Counted from the stretch's first letter, positions 44,064-53,661 are shown. The stretch is 64,000 bases of DNA from Gammaproteobacteria bacterium (GCA_026994225.1 JALWRI010000077.1:1-64000), one strand, 5' to 3'. The notes: generated by a model from the letters alone, not told the origin. A program made the numbers and translations.

Positions 44064-44903
44064 TTATCCAGCAACCAATCGTTCCAAGAAAAATTCTAAA
44101 TAGCCTCCTGCCATCTTAGGCATAGGCCAACGTATCGTTTTTTGAGCTAAATTACGAAAGGCTAATGCAGAAGGACTTTGTGGAAAGACCTGCACAACCG
44201 GTGATTGCTTTTGTACAGCCTTACGCAAGTACATATCGTACGGTACTGTACCCATAAAATCCAGAGATACATCTAAAAACTTATCCGTAGCACGCAAAAT
44301 TTTAAGAAATAATTCTCTCCCTTCTTTGACACTATGTACCATGTTCGCTAAAACATGAAAACGATAAATATCATGTTCCCGGTTTAACAATTTAATTAAC
44401 GCATAGGCATCAGTGATGGAAGCAGGTTCATCACATACCACTACAATGACCTCTTGTGATGCTTTACAAAAACTTACCACACTATTATCAATACCGGCTG
44501 CCGTATCCACTAAAAATACATCTAATTCATAACTAATTTCAGAAAATGCACGAATAATTGCCGCATTTTCCGCTTCACTTAATGATGACATCGCTGCTAC
44601 ACCTGAAGAAGCGGGTATAATTTTTAAATCTGCAGGACCATCAACGATAATTTCAGATAAACGCTTTTCACCACTCATTACATGTGACAAATTATATTGA
44701 GGACTCAAGCCTAGCATAATATCTATATTTGCTAATCCCAAATCTGCATCCAGTATCATTACTTTTAAATTTGCAGCACTTAATGCCATAGCAAGATTAA
44801 CGGATATATTTGTTTTACCTACCCCTCCTTTACCACTGGTTACTGCAATAACCCTGACGGGTCTAGACCGCTGCATACGTCGCAAACCTTCTGCCTGATC
44901 CAT
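44064..44903 (-). CDS. flhG: Flagellar number regulator FlhG (FleN), MinD/ParA-like ATPase
   Basis: P-loop ATPase of about 279 residues that limits flagellar number and antagonises FlhF. Deviant Walker A SGKGGVGKT (23-31), LDADLGLANIDIMLGL, VDTAAGIDNSV and a C-terminal helix (GGYLEFFLERLV) are typical of FleN. The ATG at 44903 is listed. A TTG at 44909 with AGGA 7 bases upstream is a good alternative and would add two residues. It is followed directly by cheY. Confidence 0.92.
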   Translation of the reverse strand: MDQAEGLRRMQRSRPVRVIAVTSGKGGVGKTNISVNLAMALSAANLKVMILDADLGLANIDIMLGLSPQYNLSHVMSGEKRLSEIIVDGPADLKIIPASSGVAAMSSLSEAENAAIIRAFSEISYELDVFLVDTAAGIDNSVVSFCKASQEVIVVVCDEPASITDAYALIKLLNREHDIYRFHVLANMVHSVKEGRELFLKILRATDKFLDVSLDFMGTVPYDMYLRKAVQKQSPVVQVFPQSPSALAFRNLAQKTIRWPMPKMAGGYLEFFLERLVAG

Positions 44904-45087
44904 TACCAAAATACTGTCCTTTTGGAAAAATGTTTATTGCCAATAATACACTACTGCAAGCAATATAAAATATTAACACCTGCTTGAGTAATTGAATTAC
45001 CAATCTACTATTATAATACTCCAGAATGGCATCACTGCAAAGAGCTGCAAGACTTTGAACTGCCTTTACAAACATCATAGCGATATT

Positions 45088-46647
45088 TTAGGCATACACT
45101 AAACGAGAGGCAAATTGCATTGCCATTTGCTCTGGTGCTAACTCATCACTCAATTCTAACATCATAGCTAAAGCCTGTTTTAATAAACTATCAGAACGAG
45201 CAGTATGAATATCTTCAGGAACTTTTTGTCCATCACTAATAAATGCTACCGGAATTTGTTGCTCTATGATCACTGATAAAGCCCCCCCTAAAGAAGTCGC
45301 TTCATCTACTTTAGAAAAAATACAAGCATCAATACTGTCTGGTTCAAAACGACCTACTACTTCATCTAATGCTTGGGTTTGTGCAGCTGCTGACAATACT
45401 ATAAATATTTTCATGGTGGAGAAACTATCACGTAACATTTGCATTTGTTCAACAAGACGAATATCTCTTTGACTCATGCCAGCGGTATCAATTAATACTA
45501 AATGTTTATCTTGTAATTCATATAAAATAGCTTGTAATTCATTGCCATCATTTGCTAATAATACCGGAATACCTAAAATTCGCCCATAGGTTTTAAGTTG
45601 TTCATGTGCGCCAATACGAAAGCTATCAGTCGTCACTAATGCAATATTTTCTGCACCATGTAATAACGTATAACGGGCAGCCAATTTTGCTACCGTAGTT
45701 GTTTTCCCGACACCTGTTGAACCAATCAGGGCAATCACACCGCCTTGTGTCAAAATATCGTCATCTGTTACCAATGTTTGTTCTGTCATAATATTTAGCA
45801 AGTGTTGCCAATTTTCTTCTATCCCCAAGCGGGGATTAATTTCTTGTACTAATTGTTCACTTAAGGTATTTTTCATTCCCATACGACTTAAACGTTGTAA
45901 TAATTCAGCTTGTTGTGGATTATGTTGTGAAAAACTTCCCCATGCTAACCCCGTTAGCTGATTTTCAAACATACTGCGTAAGGCTTTCATTTCTTCTTGC
46001 ATCGCTTGTAACATCATATCATCAGAATGACTACGAGCAGCTTGTGGTGGCGTTTCTACACTTCTAGCAGGACGAGGTTTAGCGGTATTATGCTGTTGTA
46101 CCGTTTTAGCCTGTGCTTCAAAAGCACTCGATAGATCAGCAAAACCATTTTGACTTTGTTGCATCGTTGTTTTAGTTTGTGGCGCATCTTCATAGGCAAA
46201 ATTAGCATAAGACCCTATTTTTTTATTTTCAACTGGCGCACGCCGAAATTTACCTTGAGTACGGGCTTTATTGGAAGATAAGGTTTGCGGAGTGAAGGCT
46301 TTTACTTCATCGGGAGAAGGCGAAGTAATGGGTTTTTGTAAATTTTCTTCAAATAATCGTTTCCACTCTGCACTTTTAGACGGAGGGGTTAATGCTTTTT
46401 CAATTTGTTGTTGTTCTTTTTCTGAGAATAAAGCACTCTTGTTTTCAGTATATTGATTAGCTTGTTCCTGTTTGCTTACCGGCTTTTTAGGTGGAAGATT
46501 ATCTTCTTCATAATCCATTGCAGCCACTAATTCAATACCCCCTTCTACTTGTTTATTTGACAGTATAACAGCGTCCGAACCTAATTCAGCACGTACTTTT
46601 GCAATGGCCTCACGCATATCACTGGCAAAATATCGTTTTACTTTCAT
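45088..46647 (-). CDS. flhF: Flagellar biosynthesis SRP-like GTPase FlhF
   Basis: GTPase of 519 residues that places the polar flagellum. The start at 46647 is supported by AGGAG 8 bases upstream; the frame is open to a TTG at 46665. The N-terminal B region has MKVKRYFASDMREAIAKV. A long low-complexity linker (about 50-230) follows, then the NG GTPase domain with P-loop IGSTGVGKTTT (308-318), TTDSFRIGAHEQL and LIDTAGMSQRD. It lies 44 bases after flhA and 184 bases before flhG; a small frame in that gap is not convincing. Confidence 0.94.
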   Translation of the reverse strand: MKVKRYFASDMREAIAKVRAELGSDAVILSNKQVEGGIELVAAMDYEEDNLPPKKPVSKQEQANQYTENKSALFSEKEQQQIEKALTPPSKSAEWKRLFEENLQKPITSPSPDEVKAFTPQTLSSNKARTQGKFRRAPVENKKIGSYANFAYEDAPQTKTTMQQSQNGFADLSSAFEAQAKTVQQHNTAKPRPARSVETPPQAARSHSDDMMLQAMQEEMKALRSMFENQLTGLAWGSFSQHNPQQAELLQRLSRMGMKNTLSEQLVQEINPRLGIEENWQHLLNIMTEQTLVTDDDILTQGGVIALIGSTGVGKTTTVAKLAARYTLLHGAENIALVTTDSFRIGAHEQLKTYGRILGIPVLLANDGNELQAILYELQDKHLVLIDTAGMSQRDIRLVEQMQMLRDSFSTMKIFIVLSAAAQTQALDEVVGRFEPDSIDACIFSKVDEATSLGGALSVIIEQQIPVAFISDGQKVPEDIHTARSDSLLKQALAMMLELSDELAPEQMAMQFASRLVYA

Positions 46648-46691
46648 TGCATTTACTCCTGTCAAAAACTCAACATTTAACTACTTAGGTC

Positions 46692-48827
46692 TTATTGCCC
46701 TACTGTTGCGACAATACGTATTTGAATATTATCAGGTATTTCTTCATAAGCAAGTACAGACAGGTTAGGTAATGCATATTTCACAAACCGTACCAATAGC
46801 ATACGAATTGATGCAGCAACGAGTAATACGGATGATTGTTCATTCATTTCTTGTTGCTGTACCGTTTCTTGTAAAGAATGCAGCAATCTTTCTGCCAACC
46901 CTGGTTCAATCGCTGCGCTCCCCTCAGCACCTGCTTGTATAGACTGATGCAATATTTGTTCCAATGACGGATCGAGGGTAATCACCGGTAATTCTTTTTC
47001 TGTACCATTAATATGTTGCACTATTAAGCGTCCTAATGCAATACGTACAAAGCCTGTCAGAATATTTGCATCTTGTGTTTGCTTGCCATAATCAACTAAT
47101 ACTTCTGCAATAGTTTTAATATCCCGAATAGGAATACCTTCTATTAATAGATTTTGTAATACTTTTACCACTGTCCCTAAAGGCAGTATTTGGGGTACTA
47201 AATCCTCTGCAAGTTTAGGTGAAATAGTTGCCAAGCGATCCAATAATTGTTGCGCTTCTTCATGCCCGAGTAACTGTTGTGCATTATCTTGCAATAATTG
47301 ACTTAAATGGGTTGCTACGACCGTATTTGCATCCACCACCGTATAACCTAAACTTTGAGCATAATCTTTTTGGGAGGCTTCAATCCATATCGCTTCCAAA
47401 GAAAAAGCGGGATCGACTGTTTTAATCCCTTCTAATGTTCCAAAAACTTGTCCTGGATTAATCGCTAATTCTCGATCAGGATAAATTTCTGCTTCGCCTA
47501 ACATTACTCCCATCAAACTAATTTGATAAGTATTAGGGGATAAATCTAAATTATCTCGAATATGTACCGGTGGAATTAAAAAACCTAAATCCTGGGATAA
47601 TTTTTTGCGTACTCCTTTAATGCGCCCCATTAATTGCCCACCTCTATCTACTGCTACCATAGAAATTAATCTAAATCCTACTTCCAGCCCAATCACATCA
47701 ACTGTTGCAACATCATCCCAAGATAACTCTTTCACCTCGTCTGCTTGCTCAGGGGCAGCCAGTTCTCCGCTTGTTCCTCCTTCTGGTACAGCTAAACCAG
47801 GTTGTCCGGCTGTTGTGACTTGTCCACTTCCATCATGGACTTGTTCACTATTACGGATTTGTCGCCATGCCATCCCCCCTATTAAGGCTGCTGCCAATAA
47901 AAATGCGACGTGTGGCATACCAGGTATTACCCCTAATAACCCCATAATACTTGCTGTTGTAATTAAAATACGGGTATCACCAAATAATTGCCCAATCATT
48001 TGTTTACCCATATCTTGCGTCCCTGAATCCCTAGTTACCATAATACCGGCGGCCGTAGAAAGCACTAAAGAGGGAATTTGAGCAACCAAGCCATCTCCAA
48101 TGGTTAATAATGTATAAAACTGAGCAGCTTGTGAAGCCGGTAAATCATGCTGTATCATACCCACAGCAAATCCACCGATAATATTAATCACTGTAATTAA
48201 TATTCCAGCAACCGCATCACCCCGTACAAATTTACTCGCTCCATCCATAGAACCATAAAAATCCGCTTCACGGGCAATATCTTCTCGACGCATTTTTGCT
48301 TGTGCCTGATTAATCAAGCCTGCATTCAAATCAGCATCAATCGCCATTTGCTTACCAGGCATCGCATCCAAGGTAAAACGGGCGCTTACTTCTGCAATCC
48401 GTCCTGCACCTTTCGTTACTACCACAAAATTGATAATCACCAGAATAACAAAGACCACTAAACCTACTGCATAATTACCTCCAATTACGACCTCACCAAA
48501 AGCCTGAATCACTTTACCAGCTGCATCGCCCCCCTGATGTCCTTCTAATAACACCACTCGGGTTGATGCAACATTTAAAGATAAACGTAACAATGTCGCA
48601 ATTAATAATACCGTTGGAAATGCCTGAAAATCTAAAGGCCGTTCAGAATACACAGAAACCAACAACACAATTAACGCTAATAAAATATTAAAGGTAAATA
48701 ATAAATCCAATAAAAAAGGCGGCAAAGGCAAAATCACCATTGCTAAAATCATTATTAACAGGATCGGTGTGCCTAAACCACTTTGTATAAATTTATTAAA
48801 ATTTTCAGAAAAAATATTTTCTGTCAT
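46692..48827 (-). CDS. flhA: Flagellar type III export protein FlhA
   Basis: Export-gate membrane protein of 711 residues. Eight N-terminal helices lie within about the first 320 residues, with the conserved cytoplasmic loop containing RIAEVSARFTLDAMPGKQMAIDADLNAG. The large C-terminal cytoplasmic domain includes IRDNLDLSPNTYQISLMG and IPIRDIKTIAEVL. It is 12 bases after flhB. Full length. Confidence 0.96.
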   Translation of the reverse strand: MTENIFSENFNKFIQSGLGTPILLIMILAMVILPLPPFLLDLLFTFNILLALIVLLVSVYSERPLDFQAFPTVLLIATLLRLSLNVASTRVVLLEGHQGGDAAGKVIQAFGEVVIGGNYAVGLVVFVILVIINFVVVTKGAGRIAEVSARFTLDAMPGKQMAIDADLNAGLINQAQAKMRREDIAREADFYGSMDGASKFVRGDAVAGILITVINIIGGFAVGMIQHDLPASQAAQFYTLLTIGDGLVAQIPSLVLSTAAGIMVTRDSGTQDMGKQMIGQLFGDTRILITTASIMGLLGVIPGMPHVAFLLAAALIGGMAWRQIRNSEQVHDGSGQVTTAGQPGLAVPEGGTSGELAAPEQADEVKELSWDDVATVDVIGLEVGFRLISMVAVDRGGQLMGRIKGVRKKLSQDLGFLIPPVHIRDNLDLSPNTYQISLMGVMLGEAEIYPDRELAINPGQVFGTLEGIKTVDPAFSLEAIWIEASQKDYAQSLGYTVVDANTVVATHLSQLLQDNAQQLLGHEEAQQLLDRLATISPKLAEDLVPQILPLGTVVKVLQNLLIEGIPIRDIKTIAEVLVDYGKQTQDANILTGFVRIALGRLIVQHINGTEKELPVITLDPSLEQILHQSIQAGAEGSAAIEPGLAERLLHSLQETVQQQEMNEQSSVLLVAASIRMLLVRFVKYALPNLSVLAYEEIPDNIQIRIVATVGQ

Positions 48828-48839
48828 ATACGACTCTCG

Positions 48840-49958
48840 TTATGTATCTCGGCGTAAATCATCAGGAATATCTAAATGGGAAAAATCCGGTAACGGCATT
48901 TTAGTGTCTTTGCGGGCTTGAAAAACATACGCAAGCACCTGTGCTACGGCAACATAAAGTCCAGCCGGTATTTCCCGGTCTAATTCACTGTTATAATACA
49001 AAGCACGTGCCAAAGAAGGAATTTCCAACACTTTTAAATTATTCTTTTTTGCTATTGCTTTAATCTGAAAAGCGATCAAATCAGCCCCCTTTGCTATCAC
49101 TATAGGGGCTTTTGCCTTATTTTCATCATATTTTAATGCCACTGCAAAATGATCAGGGTTGGTTACCACAACATCTGCTTGCGGCACTTCTGACATCATT
49201 CTTTGTTGTGCCATCTCACGTTGTAACTGCCGGATACGACCCTTTATTTCTGGATTTCCTTCGGTACTTTTATATTCATCTTTTACTTCTTGCCTGGTCA
49301 TTTTTAATTGTTTGCTTTGCTGCCATATTTGATACGGTACATCTACTGCAACAATAATTAACATACTTAAAGTGACCAATATATATTGCCAAAATACCAA
49401 TGACATAGAATGTACTAAAGCGGGTTCTAATGCTTCTGCACCTAATCCCAATAAATGAAACCGCTCCTGCCATAAAAATAACGATGCCATTCCCCCTAGT
49501 AACATAAATTTCAAAACGGTTTTGAGTAACTCCATTAAAGCTTGTATACCAAACATCCGTTTCAAACCTGAAAAGGGGTTCATTTTTCCTGGTTTAACAC
49601 TCAACTTAAACACCCACCCACCTAATAATAAAGGGGATACCAGTGCCACTATCACCATCACTATAAAATAGGGTAATAATCCCCAAAATACATCATTAAT
49701 TGCTTGAGAAAATTTTAATATAGGCGCTTGAGGATCAAATATTTCTGCTTTTTCCAATACAAAATTACTTTGCATAATTGTTGTTAAGGTATCAACGATA
49801 CTACCTACCATCATAGCTAATATTGCACCAGCAAATAATAACATTAAGAAGGTAGTTAACTCTCGTGAACGGGTGGTTTGTCCCTTTTTACGGGCATCTG
49901 CTTTCTTTTTCTCCGAGGGTTCTTCCGACTTTTCCTGACCGTCTTCATTTTCTGCCAT
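48840..49958 (-). CDS. flhB: Flagellar export switch protein FlhB
   Basis: Export-gate protein of 372 residues with a charged N-terminus (EKSEEPSEKKKADARKKGQ), four membrane helices and a cytoplasmic C-domain. The autocleavage motif, usually NPTH, is NPDH at 267-270 (49149-49160); the Asn and Pro needed for cleavage are kept. LPYFIV, NPFSGLKRMFG and VKDEYKSTEGNPEIKGRIR are typical. It is 41 bases downstream of fliR. Confidence 0.95.
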   Translation of the reverse strand: MAENEDGQEKSEEPSEKKKADARKKGQTTRSRELTTFLMLLFAGAILAMMVGSIVDTLTTIMQSNFVLEKAEIFDPQAPILKFSQAINDVFWGLLPYFIVMVIVALVSPLLLGGWVFKLSVKPGKMNPFSGLKRMFGIQALMELLKTVLKFMLLGGMASLFLWQERFHLLGLGAEALEPALVHSMSLVFWQYILVTLSMLIIVAVDVPYQIWQQSKQLKMTRQEVKDEYKSTEGNPEIKGRIRQLQREMAQQRMMSEVPQADVVVTNPDHFAVALKYDENKAKAPIVIAKGADLIAFQIKAIAKKNNLKVLEIPSLARALYYNSELDREIPAGLYVAVAQVLAYVFQARKDTKMPLPDFSHLDIPDDLRRDT

Positions 49959-49999
49959 TAATACACCCTATCATCTGATAAAAAAAGCATCATACTCAA

Positions 50000-50785
50000 T
50001 TATGGTATTGATTTAATATTATACATTTCACGCAAAACACGAAAAATATCATCTAATGCTATTTTTAAAAATGGCACTACTTCCCCTATACTCATAAAGA
50101 TAACAAAAAAGCCAATTAAAATGGTAATAGGAAAGCCAATGCTAAAAGGACTCATTTGTGGTGTTGCCCGAGACATGACACCAAAACTGACATTCACCAT
50201 TAATAACGCAATAATACCAGGTAAAACCATTAAAATAGCTGATGAATACATCACTTTTGCCCACGATAATAGCTGCCATAAACCTTTATTACCCAACCCA
50301 TTTACTGCTATAGGCATTGAATAAAAGCTCTCTACTAACACTTGTAATAAAATTAAATGCCCATCCAAAGATAAATACAATAGCGTCACTAACATAACAT
50401 AAAATTGTCCTAATGCTGCAACTTGCACTCCACTTGCTGGATCAACTAACATCGAAAAACCCAATCCCATTTGAAATGCTAATATTTGCCCTGCCATAGC
50501 AAAAATACTAAATACCAGTTGTAAAGCAAAACCCATACTCGTACCAATCAAAACTTGTTGCACGGCAATTAGCAGTGCATCAGGACTAAATATATTGATA
50601 GCTGGAACAGTAGGCAATAAAGGCGTAACCAGCAAGGTAATGGCTAAAACTAACGTAATACGAATACGTATACTTACTGTTTGTGATGACAAAACAGGAG
50701 CGACACTAAAGAGCGCGCTAATACGTAAAAAAGGCCACATATACGTCCCGATAAAAATACTGATATCGGCATCTGTAATTTGCAT
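50000..50785 (-). CDS. fliR: Flagellar export protein FliR
   Basis: Export-gate membrane protein of 261 residues with about six hydrophobic helices. Typical elements are MWPFLRISALFSVAPVL, RIRITLVLAITLLVTPLLP, GTSMGFALQLVFSIFAMAGQ and the C-terminal GFFVIFMSIGEVVP segment. It forms the core export channel with FliP and FliQ. It is 15 bases downstream of fliQ. Confidence 0.94.
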   Translation of the reverse strand: MQITDADISIFIGTYMWPFLRISALFSVAPVLSSQTVSIRIRITLVLAITLLVTPLLPTVPAINIFSPDALLIAVQQVLIGTSMGFALQLVFSIFAMAGQILAFQMGLGFSMLVDPASGVQVAALGQFYVMLVTLLYLSLDGHLILLQVLVESFYSMPIAVNGLGNKGLWQLLSWAKVMYSSAILMVLPGIIALLMVNVSFGVMSRATPQMSPFSIGFPITILIGFFVIFMSIGEVVPFLKIALDDIFRVLREMYNIKSIP

Positions 50786-50800
50786 AAGATAAAAACTCGT

Positions 50801-51070
50801 CTAACCAATTAACATCGGGATACTACTAATTAAATTGACGGTATATTCTATGATTAAATTCAACATCCATGGCCCTGCAAACAATAAAATGAGTAATGTA
50901 GTAAGTAATTTAGGCACAAAACTTAATGTTTGTTCATTAATTTGTGTTGCAGCCTGAAACATACTGACAATAAAACCTACTACCAACGAAGGTAATAAGA
51001 TAACAAGAATTAATGTTACTAAAATACGCAAACCACCACTAAATATATCTAATACTGCTTCAGGCGACAT
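50801..51070 (-). CDS. fliQ: Flagellar export protein FliQ
   Basis: Small export-gate protein of 89 residues with two transmembrane helices: SGGLRILVTLILVILLPSLVVGFIVSM and LLTTLLILLFAGPWML. They are joined by QAATQINEQTLSFVPK, the family signature. It is the first clearly flagellar gene of this operon; the CBS gene 15 bases upstream occupies the place where fliP would normally be. Confidence 0.95.
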   Translation of the reverse strand: MSPEAVLDIFSGGLRILVTLILVILLPSLVVGFIVSMFQAATQINEQTLSFVPKLLTTLLILLFAGPWMLNLIIEYTVNLISSIPMLIG

Positions 51071-51085
51071 CGCACTATCCTATTA

Positions 51086-51328
51086 TTATTTTTTCTTATC
51101 TTCTTGCAATAACACATCTAAGGCTTTGAGCAAATCAATAGCTGATAACATGCCCACTACATCATCTTCTTTATTTAAAACAGGTAATACACCAAAGCGG
51201 TGTTCTAATAATAGTTTAGTGGCTTTACGAATTTTATCGTAGGTATGTACCACGATGACATGACTATACATTAAATCTTTTACCGTCATATTATCATCTA
51301 AATAATACCTGTCAGACAAGTCTGACAT
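51086..51328 (-). CDS. Small single-CBS-domain protein
   Basis: Protein of 80 residues covering one CBS motif: MTVKDLMYSHVIVVHTYD, AT.LLLEHRFGVLPVLNKEDDVVGMLSAIDLL. CBS domains normally occur as pairs (about 120-130 residues) that bind adenine nucleotides; here only one is present, so it would have to dimerise. It is not obviously truncated: both ends look natural. It lies directly upstream of fliQ, in the same orientation, and is probably co-transcribed. A perfect inverted repeat overlaps the start codon. A role in motility is inference. Confidence 0.75.
   Translation of the reverse strand: MSDLSDRYYLDDNMTVKDLMYSHVIVVHTYDKIRKATKLLLEHRFGVLPVLNKEDDVVGMLSAIDLLKALDVLLQEDKKK
51310..51327. repeat. 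Perfect inverted repeat at the start codon of the CBS gene
   Basis: TGTCAGA (51310-51316) and TCTGACA (51321-51327) are separated by four bases. It overlaps the ATG and first codons of the CBS gene. It could be an operator or a translation-blocking hairpin at the head of the fliQ operon; no protein is known to bind it. Confidence 0.6.
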
Positions 51329-51405
51329 AAAATACAGAATTTTCCTACAGTATTACTACTTGCTATGAATTAAAATCAAGCTACCTCGTTATACAGGATC
51401 AAACC

Positions 51406-52908
51406 ATGTCTTTTGCAACCATACATTCTAGAGCTGCCATAGGTATCCAAGCTCCATTGATTAAAGTTGAAATTAACATCGCTAATGGCCTACCACTATT
51501 AGCAATAGTCGGCTTACCAGAAACTACAGTAAAAGAAAGTAAAGATAGAGTACGTAGTGCTATCCAAAACAGTCATTTTGATTTTCCTGATAAACGTATT
51601 ACCATTAATTTAGCTCCCGCTGATTTACCTAAACAGGGAAGCCGTTTTGATTTGCCTATTGCAATGGGAATTTTACATGCTTCACAACAGATACAGTGTC
51701 AGCAATTAGGACAATATGAATTTATTGGTGAATTAGGGCTAAATGGTAAAATTCGTGCCGTAACAGGTATTTTACCCGTTATTATTCAAGCTAAAGCAAA
51801 TAATAAAACGGTGATTATTCCACAAGAAAATGCAGAAGAAGCGGCATTAATTCAATATGACAAACTTTTTTGTGCTGATAATTTATTACAAGTTAGTGCC
51901 TTTTTTAATCAACAACAAGCACTGACTCAACCCCCTTTGCTTGCATCTTCTACTATAACCAATACTTCCTGTGTCAGTGAAGTACAAGGACAGTATCAAG
52001 CAAAACGTGCCTTGGAAATCGCTGCCGCAGGGAAGCATAGTCTGTTAATGATAGGCTCTCCTGGAACAGGTAAAACAATGTTAGCCAGCCGCTTAGCTTC
52101 ACTATTACCGCTGATGAGTGAACAAGAAGCATTAGAAACAGCCGCTATTCATTCTATTAGCAAGCAACCTTTTAATATACAACAATGGAAAGTACGACCC
52201 TTTCGCAATCCTCATCACACGGCATCAGGTATTGCTTTAGTGGGTGGTGGATCATCACCTCAACCAGGAGAAATTTACCTCGCACATAATGGGGTCATGT
52301 TCTTGGATGAATTACCTGAATTTGATAGAAAAGTGCTAGAAGTATTAAGAGAACCGCTAGAATCAGGTAAAATTATGATTTCAAGAGCTAAAATGCAAGT
52401 TGAATACCCTGCCAATTTTCAACTTATTACTGCGATGAACCCCTGTCCTTGTGGTTATTTAGGCGAATCCCGCTGTCATTGTAGCCCCGCACAAATACAA
52501 CGTTATCGTCAAAAAATATCAGGCCCTTTACTCGATAGGATTGATATACATATAGAAGTGCCTCATTTACCTGTTCAGCAAATCACTGATCAGAATAAAG
52601 GCGAAACCAGCGAACAAATACAACAACGCATTATGGCAGCAAGAATACTACAACAGCAACGGCAAAATACCACTAATAATCAATTAAGTAATCAGCAAAT
52701 TCTCAATTACTGTGTGTTGTCTCCATCAGATCAACAATTACTTTTACATATCGTAGAACGGTTTAAAATGTCTATGCGTGCCTATCATCGTATATTAAAA
52801 GTTGCCAGAACTATCGCTGATTTAAGCAGCAGTGAGAGGATACAAACTGCACATATTACAGAAGCTATTCAATATCGTACATTAGATAAATTTACCCTAA
52901 ATAGCTAA
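51406..52908 (+). CDS. comM: ComM/YifB family Mg-chelatase-like AAA+ ATPase
   Basis: Protein of 500 residues. An N-terminal ChlI-like domain (1-170; PADLPKQGSRFDLPIAMGIL) is followed by the AAA+ Mg-chelatase core with Walker A IGSPGTGKT (216-224), Walker B MFLDELPEF, and the zinc-finger-like insertion PCPCGYLGESRCHCSP. The C-terminal helical domain (MSMRAYHRILKVARTIADL) is typical. ComM homologues act as helicases that promote branch migration during integration of transformed DNA. The stop overlaps the convergent CheX-like gene by 4 bases. Confidence 0.93.
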   Translation: MSFATIHSRAAIGIQAPLIKVEINIANGLPLLAIVGLPETTVKESKDRVRSAIQNSHFDFPDKRITINLAPADLPKQGSRFDLPIAMGILHASQQIQCQQLGQYEFIGELGLNGKIRAVTGILPVIIQAKANNKTVIIPQENAEEAALIQYDKLFCADNLLQVSAFFNQQQALTQPPLLASSTITNTSCVSEVQGQYQAKRALEIAAAGKHSLLMIGSPGTGKTMLASRLASLLPLMSEQEALETAAIHSISKQPFNIQQWKVRPFRNPHHTASGIALVGGGSSPQPGEIYLAHNGVMFLDELPEFDRKVLEVLREPLESGKIMISRAKMQVEYPANFQLITAMNPCPCGYLGESRCHCSPAQIQRYRQKISGPLLDRIDIHIEVPHLPVQQITDQNKGETSEQIQQRIMAARILQQQRQNTTNNQLSNQQILNYCVLSPSDQQLLLHIVERFKMSMRAYHRILKVARTIADLSSSERIQTAHITEAIQYRTLDKFTLNS

Positions 52909-53432
52909 AAAAACTCAATCTCCCCTTCATCCATAATATCATCATCAACTACCTCTAAGGAAAATGCCATATTGTTATTAAATATTTCTATACTGAGATA
53001 ACAGGCACATTCTTGTCCATCTATATCTAAATACAGTTCTAGTAAATCATGATTTTCTATTACATCCTTAATATCCAAATCAAAACAGCAATTTGGTAAT
53101 CCTAATTGTAGAGTAACACCATGTTGTAATAAGGTATTTTTAAGTCTCCCAATTAATTGATTGGATAATTCACCCAACCAATCTTCCAAATACTTATCAT
53201 CAACATCAATAACATCCGTAACTGGATAAGTTAAACTTAAAACAGAGATAGGCAATTGCAAATAAATGATTAATTCTATATCTTCCGAGCCAGCATCAAT
53301 AAATACAAATGGATATTCATACAGTTCCTCAGAATGCTCAGATAATGTTTTTACTTCACAGTTAAAACTTTCAAACAAAGCATAACAAGATTGCTCAAAT
53401 ATAGTTTGTATGCAAGTTATTACTTCATGCAT
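52905..53432 (-). CDS. CheX-like protein (CheY phosphatase-family fold)
   Basis: Acidic protein of 175 residues. The central segment EDWLGELSNQLIGRLKNTLLQHGVTLQLGLP matches, over its length, the helix-strand pattern of CheX-family domains, in which E-x-x-N forms the phosphatase site; here that would be Glu and Asn of GELSNQL. Flanking regions are predominantly beta with many Asp/Glu. CheX proteins dephosphorylate CheY or act as stand-alone signalling adaptors. It is separate from the chemotaxis operon and convergent with comM. The assignment is by motif only. Confidence 0.6.
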   Translation of the reverse strand: MHEVITCIQTIFEQSCYALFESFNCEVKTLSEHSEELYEYPFVFIDAGSEDIELIIYLQLPISVLSLTYPVTDVIDVDDKYLEDWLGELSNQLIGRLKNTLLQHGVTLQLGLPNCCFDLDIKDVIENHDLLELYLDIDGQECACYLSIEIFNNNMAFSLEVVDDDIMDEGEIEFF

Positions 53433-53592
53433 TCCTCATTCCTTAGAATATTATTAAGCCACTTACTCTTATCAAGAAGTAAAGATTATTTACCCCTAAT
53501 AGGTAAGATTAACTCCTATGTATAGTATATAGAAAAAATATATCCATTTATCTACCTAGGTATTCAATACAATTATTCTTTTGATATTGTTA

Positions 53593-53611
53593 CATAGTAT
53601 AAAATACTATG
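53593..53611. repeat. Short perfect inverted repeat
   Basis: CATAGTAT (53593-53600) and ATACTATG (53604-53611) with an AAA loop, in the 229-base AT-rich gap between the CheX-like gene and the end of ttcA. No T run follows on the minus strand, so it is at best a weak terminator for ttcA or an operator for the CheX-like gene. The rest of the gap shows nothing recognisable. Confidence 0.4.
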
Positions 53612-53661
53612 GTTTTCAGAACTATTATACACAAATAATATAACTGGCTGTAAAAAATGCA

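Noticed and set aside
44863..45078. Minus-strand open frame between flhF and flhG (71 codons)
   Set aside because: It overlaps the flhG start, has no ribosome binding site and is not seen in related operons.
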